NCBI GenBank assembly: GCA_002811645.1
Contig: PDIP01000025.1
Coordinates: forward strand, 25,996 to 89,995
Length of the DNA: 64,000 nt
DNA from: Corallochytrium limacisporum
Lineage: Eukaryota; Opisthokonta
Direction of reading: 5' to 3'
Notes under the pieces: generated by a model
Databases searched by the model: none
The model's input: only the letters and a program-made list of their open reading frames with translations
Told to the model about the DNA's origin: nothing
Made by a program: the position numbers and the translations under genes
In this document: piece by piece, positions 40,915-50,088 of the stretch
Numbering within the stretch: position 1 is the first letter of the stretch
How the letters are laid out: the number at the start of each line of letters is the position of its first letter

Positions 40915-42612
40915 ATGCCGACGATTTTTAATGCGAATGTTGGCCTCTTAGGGCACATCGACTCCGGAAAGACAACCATTGCAAAAGCTTTGAGTGCAGT
41001 TGCTTCCACTGCATCGTTTGATAAAAATCCACAAAGTCAAGAGAGAGGAATTACATTGGACTTAGGTTTTAGTTCCTTTGATCTTCCGTCAGTGCCAGAG
41101 AAGCATGAAGAAGCTGGCTATGAAAAGATTCAGATTACTTTGGTTGACTGTCCAGGACATGCACAACTGATCAAGACCATCATTGGGGGTGCTTCGATTA
41201 TCGATTTAATGGTGCTTGTCGTAGACGCACAAAAAGGATTCCAGACGCAAACGGCCGAGTGTTTGGTTATTGGTGAGATCACCGCTGATGTTCTCATCGT
41301 TGCCTTGAACAAAGTGGACGCTTTCCCTGAGGGAAAGCGCCCTGCATCTGTGGAAAGGGTAACGAAAAAGATACGAAAAACATTGGAATCCACCAAGTTC
41401 AAAGATGCAACTATTGTGCCGCTGAGTGCATCGAAAGCTGTGCAAGTCAAGGCAGGACAAGAAGAAGATGACGGTTCACTCTTCGGCCTACAGAACCTTA
41501 TCCAAGCAATCTTGAACCAGCTGCCTCCACCACAGCGAGATGAAAGTGGCCCATTCATCATGGCAGTTGATCATTGCTTCCAAATCAAAGGTCAGGGCAC
41601 TGTTGCAACTGGCACGGTAACGTCAGGATCGGTATCTGTAGGTGACACAGTGGCTATTCCAGAGCATAGTCTGGAACGGAAAGTGAAGTCCATGCAGCGG
41701 TTTAAGAAGCCGGTTGAAAAGGCCATTCAAGGTGATCGCATTGGCCTTTGTGTCACTAATTTCGACGCCAAGAAGATGGAACGGGGCCTTATCTGCGAGC
41801 CTCAGAGTGTACGACAAGCTCATGGTATCATCATAAAGGTTTGCAAAGTCCGGTTTTTCAAAGACGATTGCGCGACAAACTCGCAGATTCATATATCTAT
41901 GGGTCATACAACTGTGATCGGCAAGGTCGTGTTCTTTGCTCTGCCAAAAGCAGATTCCGAAGCGAAACTAGACATAGCAAAGATGAATCTCAATGGCAAG
42001 CAGGCAACTATCGACCAAAGCAAAGAGTATGCATGGCTGCCAGCACTGATCGGTGAGAACGAGGATCAAACAGGTGACGGAGGTGAGAGGGTAGGATTCG
42101 ACGAGAGCTCCACAGCCCGCATTCCCATCGTGGACACCAGAGAGCAATATGCATTAGTTGAATTTCAGCATCCAGTGATTGTACTTCCAGGACTCTTTGT
42201 GATTGGGAGCCGTCTGGACTATGATATTGAGTCTCATCGATGCCGATTGGCATTCTACGGTACTATCTGCCACTCGTATACATCTCCCAAATGGAAGGAG
42301 GTAGAACTACAGAAACTGAAAGTGTTCAAAGACAAGCGGCGGAGTGGACAGGTTCATCGCATGAAGAATGAGCGTGAAATTATTGTCCAGGACTTATTCA
42401 CCAAGGAGAGTAATCTGGACCGGTTCGTGAACCGCAATGTTATCCTCGACACAGGAGAAGTGGGCACGATATCCGGAGGATTCGGTAAGAGCGGAAAAAT
42501 CAATGTTGACCTCAAAGTAGACTTGACAGCGGAAGCACAGAAGAAGATCAAAGCCAAGCGAAAGCTCGAAGTGCACATGGACACCAGGAAGTACATGTTT
42601 CACAGGCCGTAG
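40915..42612 (+). CDS. EEFSEC: Selenocysteine-specific elongation factor (eEFSec)
   Basis: A 565-residue GTPase of the SelB/eEFSec family that delivers Sec-tRNA to UGA codons. G1 is GHIDSGKT at 13-20, G2 RGITLDLGF at 44-52, G3 DCPGH at 78-82 and G4 NKVD at 132-135. The RGITLDLGF switch is diagnostic of eEFSec rather than EF-1A. Domain II (about 208-290) has GQGTVATGTVTSG, domain III follows, and the C-terminal domain IV (about 445-565) contains IVQDLF-KES and the GTISGGFGKSGK loop, as in eukaryotic eEFSec. Length is close to human (about 596). It implies the organism makes selenoproteins, so some UGA codons in its genome are sense. The ATG at 40915 has AACA-type context. It converges with the VPS3/39 gene over 37 bp. 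Confidence 0.95.
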   Translation: MPTIFNANVGLLGHIDSGKTTIAKALSAVASTASFDKNPQSQERGITLDLGFSSFDLPSVPEKHEEAGYEKIQITLVDCPGHAQLIKTIIGGASIIDLMVLVVDAQKGFQTQTAECLVIGEITADVLIVALNKVDAFPEGKRPASVERVTKKIRKTLESTKFKDATIVPLSASKAVQVKAGQEEDDGSLFGLQNLIQAILNQLPPPQRDESGPFIMAVDHCFQIKGQGTVATGTVTSGSVSVGDTVAIPEHSLERKVKSMQRFKKPVEKAIQGDRIGLCVTNFDAKKMERGLICEPQSVRQAHGIIIKVCKVRFFKDDCATNSQIHISMGHTTVIGKVVFFALPKADSEAKLDIAKMNLNGKQATIDQSKEYAWLPALIGENEDQTGDGGERVGFDESSTARIPIVDTREQYALVEFQHPVIVLPGLFVIGSRLDYDIESHRCRLAFYGTICHSYTSPKWKEVELQKLKVFKDKRRSGQVHRMKNEREIIVQDLFTKESNLDRFVNRNVILDTGEVGTISGGFGKSGKINVDLKVDLTAEAQKKIKAKRKLEVHMDTRKYMFHRP

Positions 42613-42649
42613 GTGGCTTCTTTGTATCGTAGCATTACAATTGTATTAC

Positions 42650-45355
42650 TTATCCGGCACTGGCTCCAGATCGGAAATCCGTTTTCGTCACGGGGCACAC
42701 ACTTATGTCTTTGCTGCATCCCTTGTGGACGAGAGTCCCATTTGGATACCTTAGAATCGGGCCATCCCGAAGGGCCCGATGGCACAGGTCGCATGCACGC
42801 ATATCAGAAACGTACTCCATCGTAGTACCAAGCCTGTATGCTCTCATGCCACTTTGTTGAGCCTCACCTTCAAGCAGCTTGCGTTGCACTTGATTCTGGC
42901 GCTCCAGTGAGGTTTGTGCAGTCCACACCTGGTTGAGGTAGTCACTAATCATGAATAAGGACCATTCTCCTGGTAGCTTCTCCAGAACCTCGTCGACTTC
43001 GAACGCTCCTGAGTTTCGCCCCAACACTTGCTTGATGCCTTCAGCATTGGCCACTGGATCTTCCAGAAGAACAGTTAGTAAAACATTGAGATTGTGCTGT
43101 TTGCTGTCGGAGTCGATCCTGCACAGCTCCTCAGCCATCTGCCAGTCACCTCCCCCAGCTACTATAGTTCTGAACGCCTTCTCGAACTCTCCAACTTGCC
43201 ACAAAACATAAGCCTTTTCGGCATGCAGATCCGTTCCCTCTATAAGAGCCAAAATTTTGTCCAGCTTGTACAGCTTTGAAGTCCTAATAAGTGCGGTCAG
43301 TTGCTTCTTATATGGACACTGCCCTGGATCATGCGTGCAGTCATGGGCGCAATGATTAATGAGGAGTTCGGCGAGTTTGGTGTGCACAAAGGGTTCCTTG
43401 GAATCGTTCTCATCGACCGCATGCAACAAGTACAAGATCATGGCGTCTGCTCCAAAGTCTCCAAGGAAACGACAGATCTGCTTTTCTGTCAACCAATTCC
43501 GACCGCTGTCCGAATCGTTAACTAAGCCATCTTCATGCTCTTTTAGAACGAGCAGATGCACTCCGAGTTCAACATTCCGCTGCAAGAACCACTCGCATAG
43601 AGACCAGTAGTCATCGTTTAGCGGCATTTCGGATACATACGGAAGCATGTACTCTGTCAAGTATTCAAATTCCTCCGACTCTGGACTCTGATCCTCGACC
43701 TGTTGCCACAGCGAGATTGCCCGAGGAAGGAAGCCACTGGCAATCATCAGTTGAGCAGCCGCTCTGTATCTTTCCATGCTCAATAATTTTTCGGTGCACC
43801 AACTTGCATCAATATTACGCACTTCAGAATCAAGAAAGTCCAATAACTGCGTGCGATTTGAACCCTCCTGTGCATAGATGATCACTAGGGCATGATTCAG
43901 GTCCGTGACTTCGTCATCATTTCGAGACTTCTTCCTTGCGCGATCCCGTGCACTCACGACCAACATTTCAAGGAGGGACTGGAATGCCGCTTTCCGCTCC
44001 TTCTCTGGGTTTTCTTCTTCAAGGATTTTCGCTCTGCGCTTCGTAAATGACGAATCCGGCAGCGGCCTAAATCTTGTGTTTGTGTACAAAGGAAGGCCGA
44101 GAAAGGGGAAAAAGTTTCGGACGTCCACATCCTCAGCGTCCAATAGAAAAGTGATAGCCTCGTCGTACCTGTCGTTGTCGATTGCGTACATCCCGATCTT
44201 TGAAACTTCCATACAATACTGTTGCCGTTGGATGGGATCAAATTCTCCCGCATTATCCAACAACAAGGAACGTGCCAGTGTTTGCGCTTCAAGTAAATGT
44301 CCTTGATCTCTTACAGATTCGATCTGAATGCGAGCTGATTCTTGACTAATCATGTACACATTACGGTTGGTAACCAAGAGATCGAGCCGGTCAGCAGACG
44401 GCAACATGAGCGATGGCCTTGACACAGACAGGGTTTGAACCACCCTCTTATCGGCCAAATTGATAATTTTCACCCCTCCATCATCAGGATATGACGCGTA
44501 TAAGTATGGGTGCACATATATCAAAGATCGAGGACTGTGTGCAAACGCTATGTTTAGGAGCAGGCGACCTTGATCGTTGACATTCACCAAAAGCTCTTCC
44601 TTGTGCTCAGTGTCGTCATATTTCTTTCTGCAACGGAAGAGGTACTCTCGGCGTGGTCCGAGGAAAGCGCAATGTCCGGCGAAGTCTTTGATGGGCTTAT
44701 AGTCCACTAGTATCTTGTTAACCACTCCGGTTTCTGTGCGCACAATGTAGAATGCAGTTGAGGAAACCATAGCAATCTCTTTGTCCCTTCTAACCATATC
44801 AATAGGTGTGTCTGGTAAACTAAATTCTCCGTGGTTCACAAGCTGATCTGCTGTCAGGGTGTAGTTCGTACACGTTTTTTTCCGTACCACGCTGAATTGC
44901 AAGCCATCAGAGTATCTAATTGAAGTACCGGCATCACGACGAACAAGATTAACACCTTTTAACACATTGGAAGTCAGTCCACTCAGTTCTACTTGGAGTG
45001 TGTACATGTTCAAGACAAATATGTGGTTGTTGCACAGTACAACGCATCGCCCTGTGTTGGCTTGCATCAGTACATCAGAGACAGGATGTACCTTTTTACT
45101 GCCTTCCGGCAGCAGAGATTGAGATATGACTTCTTGACATCGATAATTTATGGTTTTCTCAGCTCTCGGTGACAAAGAAGAGTCGTCCTCATCAGTATGT
45201 CCTAGATCTTCCTGCAGCATTATGTACGATACTTTGCCGTCCGCCCAACCAGCAACTACGTTTTCCCCATCCTTATCCACAGCGGTGATCCTTGAAGAAG
45301 ATCCCAGTCCATGCACTATCAGATGTGTGCGACAGACTCGAAGTGAATAGCCCAT
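42650..45355 (-). CDS. VPS3/VPS39 family tether (CORVET/HOPS subunit, TGFBRAP1-like)
   Basis: A 901-residue protein with an N-terminal beta-propeller-like CNH region (about 1-330, opening with AVDKDGENVVAGWADGKVSY), a clathrin-repeat-like alpha-solenoid (about 330-850), and a C-terminal zinc-binding module CDLCHRALRDG then YPNGTLVHKGC, the signature end of VPS39 and TGFBRAP1/VPS3. A segment with EWFLQRNVELGVHLL and LEKLPGEWSL resembles TGFBRAP1 more than VPS39, but the two are hard to separate by eye. These proteins bind Rab5 or Rab7 and tether endosomes or lysosomes in CORVET or HOPS. VPS33, the shared SM subunit of both complexes, lies just beyond folliculin. The frame is intact. Confidence 0.85.
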   Translation of the reverse strand: MGYSLRVCRTHLIVHGLGSSSRITAVDKDGENVVAGWADGKVSYIMLQEDLGHTDEDDSSLSPRAEKTINYRCQEVISQSLLPEGSKKVHPVSDVLMQANTGRCVVLCNNHIFVLNMYTLQVELSGLTSNVLKGVNLVRRDAGTSIRYSDGLQFSVVRKKTCTNYTLTADQLVNHGEFSLPDTPIDMVRRDKEIAMVSSTAFYIVRTETGVVNKILVDYKPIKDFAGHCAFLGPRREYLFRCRKKYDDTEHKEELLVNVNDQGRLLLNIAFAHSPRSLIYVHPYLYASYPDDGGVKIINLADKRVVQTLSVSRPSLMLPSADRLDLLVTNRNVYMISQESARIQIESVRDQGHLLEAQTLARSLLLDNAGEFDPIQRQQYCMEVSKIGMYAIDNDRYDEAITFLLDAEDVDVRNFFPFLGLPLYTNTRFRPLPDSSFTKRRAKILEEENPEKERKAAFQSLLEMLVVSARDRARKKSRNDDEVTDLNHALVIIYAQEGSNRTQLLDFLDSEVRNIDASWCTEKLLSMERYRAAAQLMIASGFLPRAISLWQQVEDQSPESEEFEYLTEYMLPYVSEMPLNDDYWSLCEWFLQRNVELGVHLLVLKEHEDGLVNDSDSGRNWLTEKQICRFLGDFGADAMILYLLHAVDENDSKEPFVHTKLAELLINHCAHDCTHDPGQCPYKKQLTALIRTSKLYKLDKILALIEGTDLHAEKAYVLWQVGEFEKAFRTIVAGGGDWQMAEELCRIDSDSKQHNLNVLLTVLLEDPVANAEGIKQVLGRNSGAFEVDEVLEKLPGEWSLFMISDYLNQVWTAQTSLERQNQVQRKLLEGEAQQSGMRAYRLGTTMEYVSDMRACDLCHRALRDGPILRYPNGTLVHKGCSKDISVCPVTKTDFRSGASAG

Positions 45356-45941
45356 GACTGTATGTAATATAAGGGTCTGATCACTACATATTCATTGTTG
45401 GCCTTGGGCCCAATCGTCGAACTAAAACACTTGCCCCATAGCGCAACTCCATTTTCGCATACGACAACACATCTATTCGACTTCACATCATACCACCCTA
45501 CTAAGAGCTCTTGTACACTGTAGCGCCATAACCGCGTCTCTCAACTACGTTTCATTGTTTGATGTTTTCATTCATTTTCATCGTATCCGATGGGGCCGGC
45601 CTTTCCTGCGCAGCCGATCCGCACCCACCCCCTCGAACAGACCCCGGGCGTCGAAAGGGTGGGGGCGGGAAGGCTCATGCCAGGGTTGAGGTCGTCAGGG
45701 TCGTGGTCTTCTTTGTCGTGGATGGCTATTTCAAGTCAGACCTCGCTCAATAAGCGATTGTCAATATCGTGTAATGGAGCAAGCTTATTGAAAACCAGTG
45801 AAGAAGCCGCAATTTCAATTTGGGGTTCGAGCAAACGAAGTCATGGTGTTTCCGTAAACATTCATGTGGGCCCTCTGTGCCACATGATCCTCGGTTTTGG
45901 TATCATATTCCATGTGATAAGGGGAGAAGAAATAGGTCGCA
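45356..45941. other. Divergent promoter region between the VPS3/39 gene and folliculin
   Basis: 586 bp. The 128-codon open frame inside it (45590-45976) runs into the start of folliculin in another frame and has no recognisable content. It should hold both promoters. Confidence 0.55.
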
Positions 45942-47918
45942 ATGAACGCCATTGTATCTTTGAACCATTTTTGTGACCTGCATGGTCCCAGTGTCATCTT
46001 CTGCACCCAAGCATTTCATGCAAGAAAGGAAGAGGAAAGTGACGATGAAAGCGAGTCGGATGAAGAAATTGAGTCAATGGAAGACGGTGATGGTGGCGAC
46101 TCTACGGTTTCGTACAACCCTTCAACAGCGTCTAAAGCATCACGAGCATCTCGGTTAAGAGGTTACTATAACGAAGCCAGGCGTCGGGAGTACTCACCGA
46201 CAGCGAGTGAAGCAGGTGGAGTAAGTCAATATGTCACAGAGAAATTCAAGAGCTCCGCCACGGTGTGCAATGCTTGCAGTTCTGTTGGTCCATTTTATAA
46301 GCCCCAGTCAACAACAAGATTACATGATGAGGAGGCAAGTGATGAGCCCAAAGCCGCTGAATCAGAAAAGGACAAGGAAGATGATGTTGACGGGTACGTG
46401 AGCAGCGACCACAAGCTCAAAGTTTCATACGTGTCAACGCACTATCCGGACAATGCAAAGCTTTACAGCGTACTGAGGCAAGCCTGTGTACGATCTCTAA
46501 GCTGTGAGGTAACGCCAGGTCGAGAAGGACCTGTCATGTTTGGTGACCACCGCAATGGGTATTGTGTGAGTTATACTTTCCATCTTGCAGACACTCAAGC
46601 GCGTGGGCACCAGCGGTTTTGGAGCATTGTGTTTCTCATGACTGACAAAACATATTTGGCCAACTCCTGGCCTTTTCTTTGCAATAACATGGCTTTCGTA
46701 GTCACTAAACTGCAGGCCATGGCCAAGGCTATCTATGATAAGGAGAAGAAGAAGCAATCAGGGCCTCAGCTGGGAAGCAACAGAGTCGGCCTTCTAGGAG
46801 ATCGATTCATGCGTATGCGCACAACTCACTCATTCAGAGGATTAGCACAGCTATTGGAGCAGCCCCACATCTGGCGAGAGATTCATCTCGCATTTTGCTG
46901 GATTCTTTCCGGATGTAGTATTCGACTGGTTGAGAAACAGTTGGAGGGCGAGGCAATGTTGGCTACGCCTTCAAATGCGGCATACTTGTACAAAGAAGAG
47001 AAGGAAGAACAGAGGGAAGACGAGGAAGGAGTATTGTCACCTATGAAGATGCCCTTGGATGTGACCTTCAGCAACGTCAGTTTGTTTTCAATTGAGAATA
47101 GTGCAGCCAACGTGTCTACCGTCTCTTCTGTAAAGTCAAATGGCAGTCAGTCTGGAGGCCACAATTCACTGATCGGCTTGCGCATGCTTCTGGGAGCACA
47201 GCTGTTTGGTCAGCTTGTGTACGGCGTGGTTGCGGGCAATCAAATTGTCGTACGTGGTCCTGAAAGTGTTACTTCTGCCATGGTCAAGGTTGTAAGCGTC
47301 CTTCTACCTGCGCGCCACATATCATCCGTTGCAGTCTATGACGATCAGTATCGGCCAATTTGGGAATGCCCTGTGCTGGGTCTGGAACCATCCTGTGAGA
47401 TTCCCTCAGATGTTGACCGTAAGACAATGTTGTTAATCGACATTGCGGAAAAGCCTCAGGCGAGCCAACGCTCAGTGTTTTCAGACTCTGGATGCTCCAG
47501 CAATGATGTGCGCAGTGGCTGTGCGGAAGGCGGTATTACGCCTGGAAGTGGTAGCAGCAACAGATACTACGGAGTGACGCTAAGTACAGATTTAAGACGA
47601 TTCCCAACAAACACATGGTTGGCATCTCGAATCTGTGAAATCTTCGATGCAGCTGCAAAGTCTTGCAACCCAACAGAAACCAACCTTTCAGAGGAACGTG
47701 TCATCCTTGCGCAGATAACTGCATTGAAAGAAGAATGGATGACAATGGTAAAGGCTTTCTTCACGTGGAGCAGGAGTGTGACGGAACGAAAGAGCAGGCT
47801 CAATATCAAACAGTTCCTTGTGATTTTTCAATTGCAGGACACGGACGTTCCAATTCTGCAGTTCTGGACATCAGGCATTGCGCGCAGCGCACGACTGCGC
47901 CTCATGAAGGGTGATTAA
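45942..47918 (+). CDS. FLCN: Folliculin
   Basis: A 658-residue folliculin. The start MNAIVSLNHFCDLHGPSVIFCTQAFH is the hallmark of the FLCN longin domain. After a disordered acidic insert, CNACSSVGP (about 108-116) and YVSTHYP then FLMTDKTYLANSWPFL complete the longin half. The C-terminal DENN domain extends to the end (WTSGIARSARLR). FLCN with FNIP is a GTPase-activating protein for RagC/D at the lysosome, and it also controls TFEB and AMPK signalling. Catalytic-arginine assignment needs an alignment. It is longer than human (579) owing to the acidic and Lys/Glu-rich inserts. The 3' end is only 25 bp from VPS33, which is read towards it. Confidence 0.95.
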   Translation: MNAIVSLNHFCDLHGPSVIFCTQAFHARKEEESDDESESDEEIESMEDGDGGDSTVSYNPSTASKASRASRLRGYYNEARRREYSPTASEAGGVSQYVTEKFKSSATVCNACSSVGPFYKPQSTTRLHDEEASDEPKAAESEKDKEDDVDGYVSSDHKLKVSYVSTHYPDNAKLYSVLRQACVRSLSCEVTPGREGPVMFGDHRNGYCVSYTFHLADTQARGHQRFWSIVFLMTDKTYLANSWPFLCNNMAFVVTKLQAMAKAIYDKEKKKQSGPQLGSNRVGLLGDRFMRMRTTHSFRGLAQLLEQPHIWREIHLAFCWILSGCSIRLVEKQLEGEAMLATPSNAAYLYKEEKEEQREDEEGVLSPMKMPLDVTFSNVSLFSIENSAANVSTVSSVKSNGSQSGGHNSLIGLRMLLGAQLFGQLVYGVVAGNQIVVRGPESVTSAMVKVVSVLLPARHISSVAVYDDQYRPIWECPVLGLEPSCEIPSDVDRKTMLLIDIAEKPQASQRSVFSDSGCSSNDVRSGCAEGGITPGSGSSNRYYGVTLSTDLRRFPTNTWLASRICEIFDAAAKSCNPTETNLSEERVILAQITALKEEWMTMVKAFFTWSRSVTERKSRLNIKQFLVIFQLQDTDVPILQFWTSGIARSARLRLMKGD

Positions 47919-47943
47919 AGTGTGTGGCAGACGTGTAGATTTA

Positions 47944-49731
47944 TTACATTGCTTTGGTGAACTGTTGAATGAATGAGCTACCATTGATAATGCCAGTGGT
48001 GCCGATCAGATATTCAGCAGCGGGCGTTTCATTCTGGGCCAAGAATCGCAGAGCAGCAATTTCTGTGAAGGTGCACCCGCCCAGGAAAAAGACAAAATGC
48101 ATGCTGGGTTGTGATTTCTCTGAATCATTCAGCTGTAGGCGCATTTGTACATTAGGGGGCAGGTTCTGAGTGGTGCGGAAGAACCCACCTGGGAGCATGT
48201 TTTCAATTTGGTCGACATTGCGCAAATCCCCTTTACGAGAGATCGCCTCGACCAGGCGCACAGACAATGGGGCGTATCCACTGTGTACATAACTGATGTC
48301 ATCAGGGTCCATTTCGTCAATGTCGTCGTTGATCAAGCGCAGCATTTTCCGCAGGTGAGGATACGCAGGCTTCCCGGAGTACTCTCTGAAAAGGTTAGCC
48401 GATGCCAGGTTGTCCAAGGTAACGATATGCTTGACTCCGTATGTATGCACAATCTCACGACAGTAGTGAGTGTACTGATCGCTTCTCAGCCCACCGGAGG
48501 TGATGCTCCACAAACAAAGAAGGCGCAAAACAATTGGAAGCTTCATTTCTCTGGCAATGGCGGTGTCGATAAAGTCCTTGATCTGCGACGTGTCCCCGTT
48601 GCATAAAATGTTTTGCTCACAATTGAGAATGTTGTTAAAATCCTTTTCAGACGCAATGCGTAAGATCTCTTCTGCAATAGCTGTGTGGATGCTCAAGCTT
48701 TGATGTTGCTGCTGCAGCCCACTGAGTTGGCCCACAAAATTTTTCATCTCCTTGACAGTCTTCACATCGTGCCTCTCATCGTACTTTGCAGACATCGCCT
48801 TTGCTTTCTTGTGCAGCATGGGACCCACCTTGGCAAAACTGAGGTCTCGAATGTCCTTGAACAGCATGTCCTGTGATGAAAGCTGTACCTTTGTCTTCTT
48901 ACTGCCCTGTCCCGCCGGCTGCATTGCACGTGGGCCTGTTTGGGGCTTGTGGAAAGCGACATATCCATTCTCGATCCCAAGGACTTCGTCGATCAGACCT
49001 TCATGGGTCAACTGAGTGCAGAGGGGTGTAATGAGATCGATGCCTCTATCAATAAGCACCAAGCGACCGATCTTGGGGCTGATGAGTGGATCAAATTTGG
49101 TGGCCTCCTTTCGCATTCGAAGACACATCTCTGCGGTAATTCGAGAGTTGTGCCCAAACCCTATGATCTCGGGAATGATTCCCATTATGCTTTGTACCTT
49201 CATGATAGCTCGGGCACTTGCATACATTTGGTCACTTTCTCCCAGAATTTGTGTGTTGTAAAAGGCGCTGTGCAGTTCTAGACTAATAACATCATTTTCG
49301 TATGGCACAGCATCAAGTGCCAGCTCCATGACGTGGACCTCCGAGAGGACATTCTCTGCCTCCATGATTTCATTGCATAGTTGAACCTTGCGCGGTGTCA
49401 GAAGCAAGTAATGATTGGACGGCTCGGGACGAGCTCTCAAGAATCGCACATGTTGGCACACTTTCAAGAAATTACTAGACTTCGGCCTCATGATATACAC
49501 AACGTTCTCCACATCCTCCCCGATTTCGGCATCGCTTAGAGACTTGAGACTGGCCACCCCGAGTTCCCGAAGGAACGGCCAGTCTGTGACAAAGCCGATG
49601 AAACCAATAATCGAGTCCTCAACTACGAGACATTTCCTTTTGTCGCGTCCGATGTCACTCATAACTTCGGTCAGTTTCTGCCGGGCCTCTTTGGTGAGGA
49701 CTCCTGAAAGTCTTTGCATCTCCCCAGACAT
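47944..49731 (-). CDS. VPS33: VPS33, SM-family subunit of HOPS/CORVET
   Basis: A 595-residue Sec1/Munc18 protein. Domain 1 has KCLVVEDSIIGFIGFVTDWPFLRELGV, domain 2 starts at about 200 with KIGRLVLIDRGIDLITPLCTQLTHEGLIDEVLGI (the very conserved RxVDxxTPLxTQLTYEGLxDE block of VPS33), and domain 3 ends with HFVFFLGGCTFTEIAALRFLA. This block separates VPS33 from Sly1, Sec1 and VPS45. VPS33 templates SNARE assembly for fusion at endosome/lysosome; whether it is the A or B type is not resolved. Length equals the family norm. The last codons ATG TAA overlap a TGTAATAAA, so the polyadenylation signal may begin in the stop codon. Confidence 0.95.
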   Translation of the reverse strand: MSGEMQRLSGVLTKEARQKLTEVMSDIGRDKRKCLVVEDSIIGFIGFVTDWPFLRELGVASLKSLSDAEIGEDVENVVYIMRPKSSNFLKVCQHVRFLRARPEPSNHYLLLTPRKVQLCNEIMEAENVLSEVHVMELALDAVPYENDVISLELHSAFYNTQILGESDQMYASARAIMKVQSIMGIIPEIIGFGHNSRITAEMCLRMRKEATKFDPLISPKIGRLVLIDRGIDLITPLCTQLTHEGLIDEVLGIENGYVAFHKPQTGPRAMQPAGQGSKKTKVQLSSQDMLFKDIRDLSFAKVGPMLHKKAKAMSAKYDERHDVKTVKEMKNFVGQLSGLQQQHQSLSIHTAIAEEILRIASEKDFNNILNCEQNILCNGDTSQIKDFIDTAIAREMKLPIVLRLLCLWSITSGGLRSDQYTHYCREIVHTYGVKHIVTLDNLASANLFREYSGKPAYPHLRKMLRLINDDIDEMDPDDISYVHSGYAPLSVRLVEAISRKGDLRNVDQIENMLPGGFFRTTQNLPPNVQMRLQLNDSEKSQPSMHFVFFLGGCTFTEIAALRFLAQNETPAAEYLIGTTGIINGSSFIQQFTKAM

Positions 49732-50088
49732 TTTAGCTGGACCTTGCGACCTGACTTGTTCGGACCTCTACTACAATATGTCTCGACTAAAATTTACTGT
49801 AATCGCTACATCGTTCGCATCATCACACCGACTTAGGGTCAATGTTGTCAAGATAGATCAATCCTCAGTGATTGAGCTGGTCGTGTTGTGTGTATCAGTA
49901 TGCCTGTTCTAAAGTACCACAATTTGGCCCGTTAAGCCGGGAATATTACTGGTAGAAATTGTATGCCAATTTCAAATACAGACGTAAGCTTCCATACACC
50001 CACTATTGAAAATCACATCTTTAGGCCAGTCAATATGGACCGCAGCTGCATTAATTTGTTGTATTTGGAAATGCGGCCCCCCCCCCTT
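49732..50088. other. Short intergenic region between VPS33 and the CEP290-like gene
   Basis: 357 bp containing a C10 run at 50077-50086, immediately next to the end of the CEP290-like gene. No gene seen. Confidence 0.55.
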
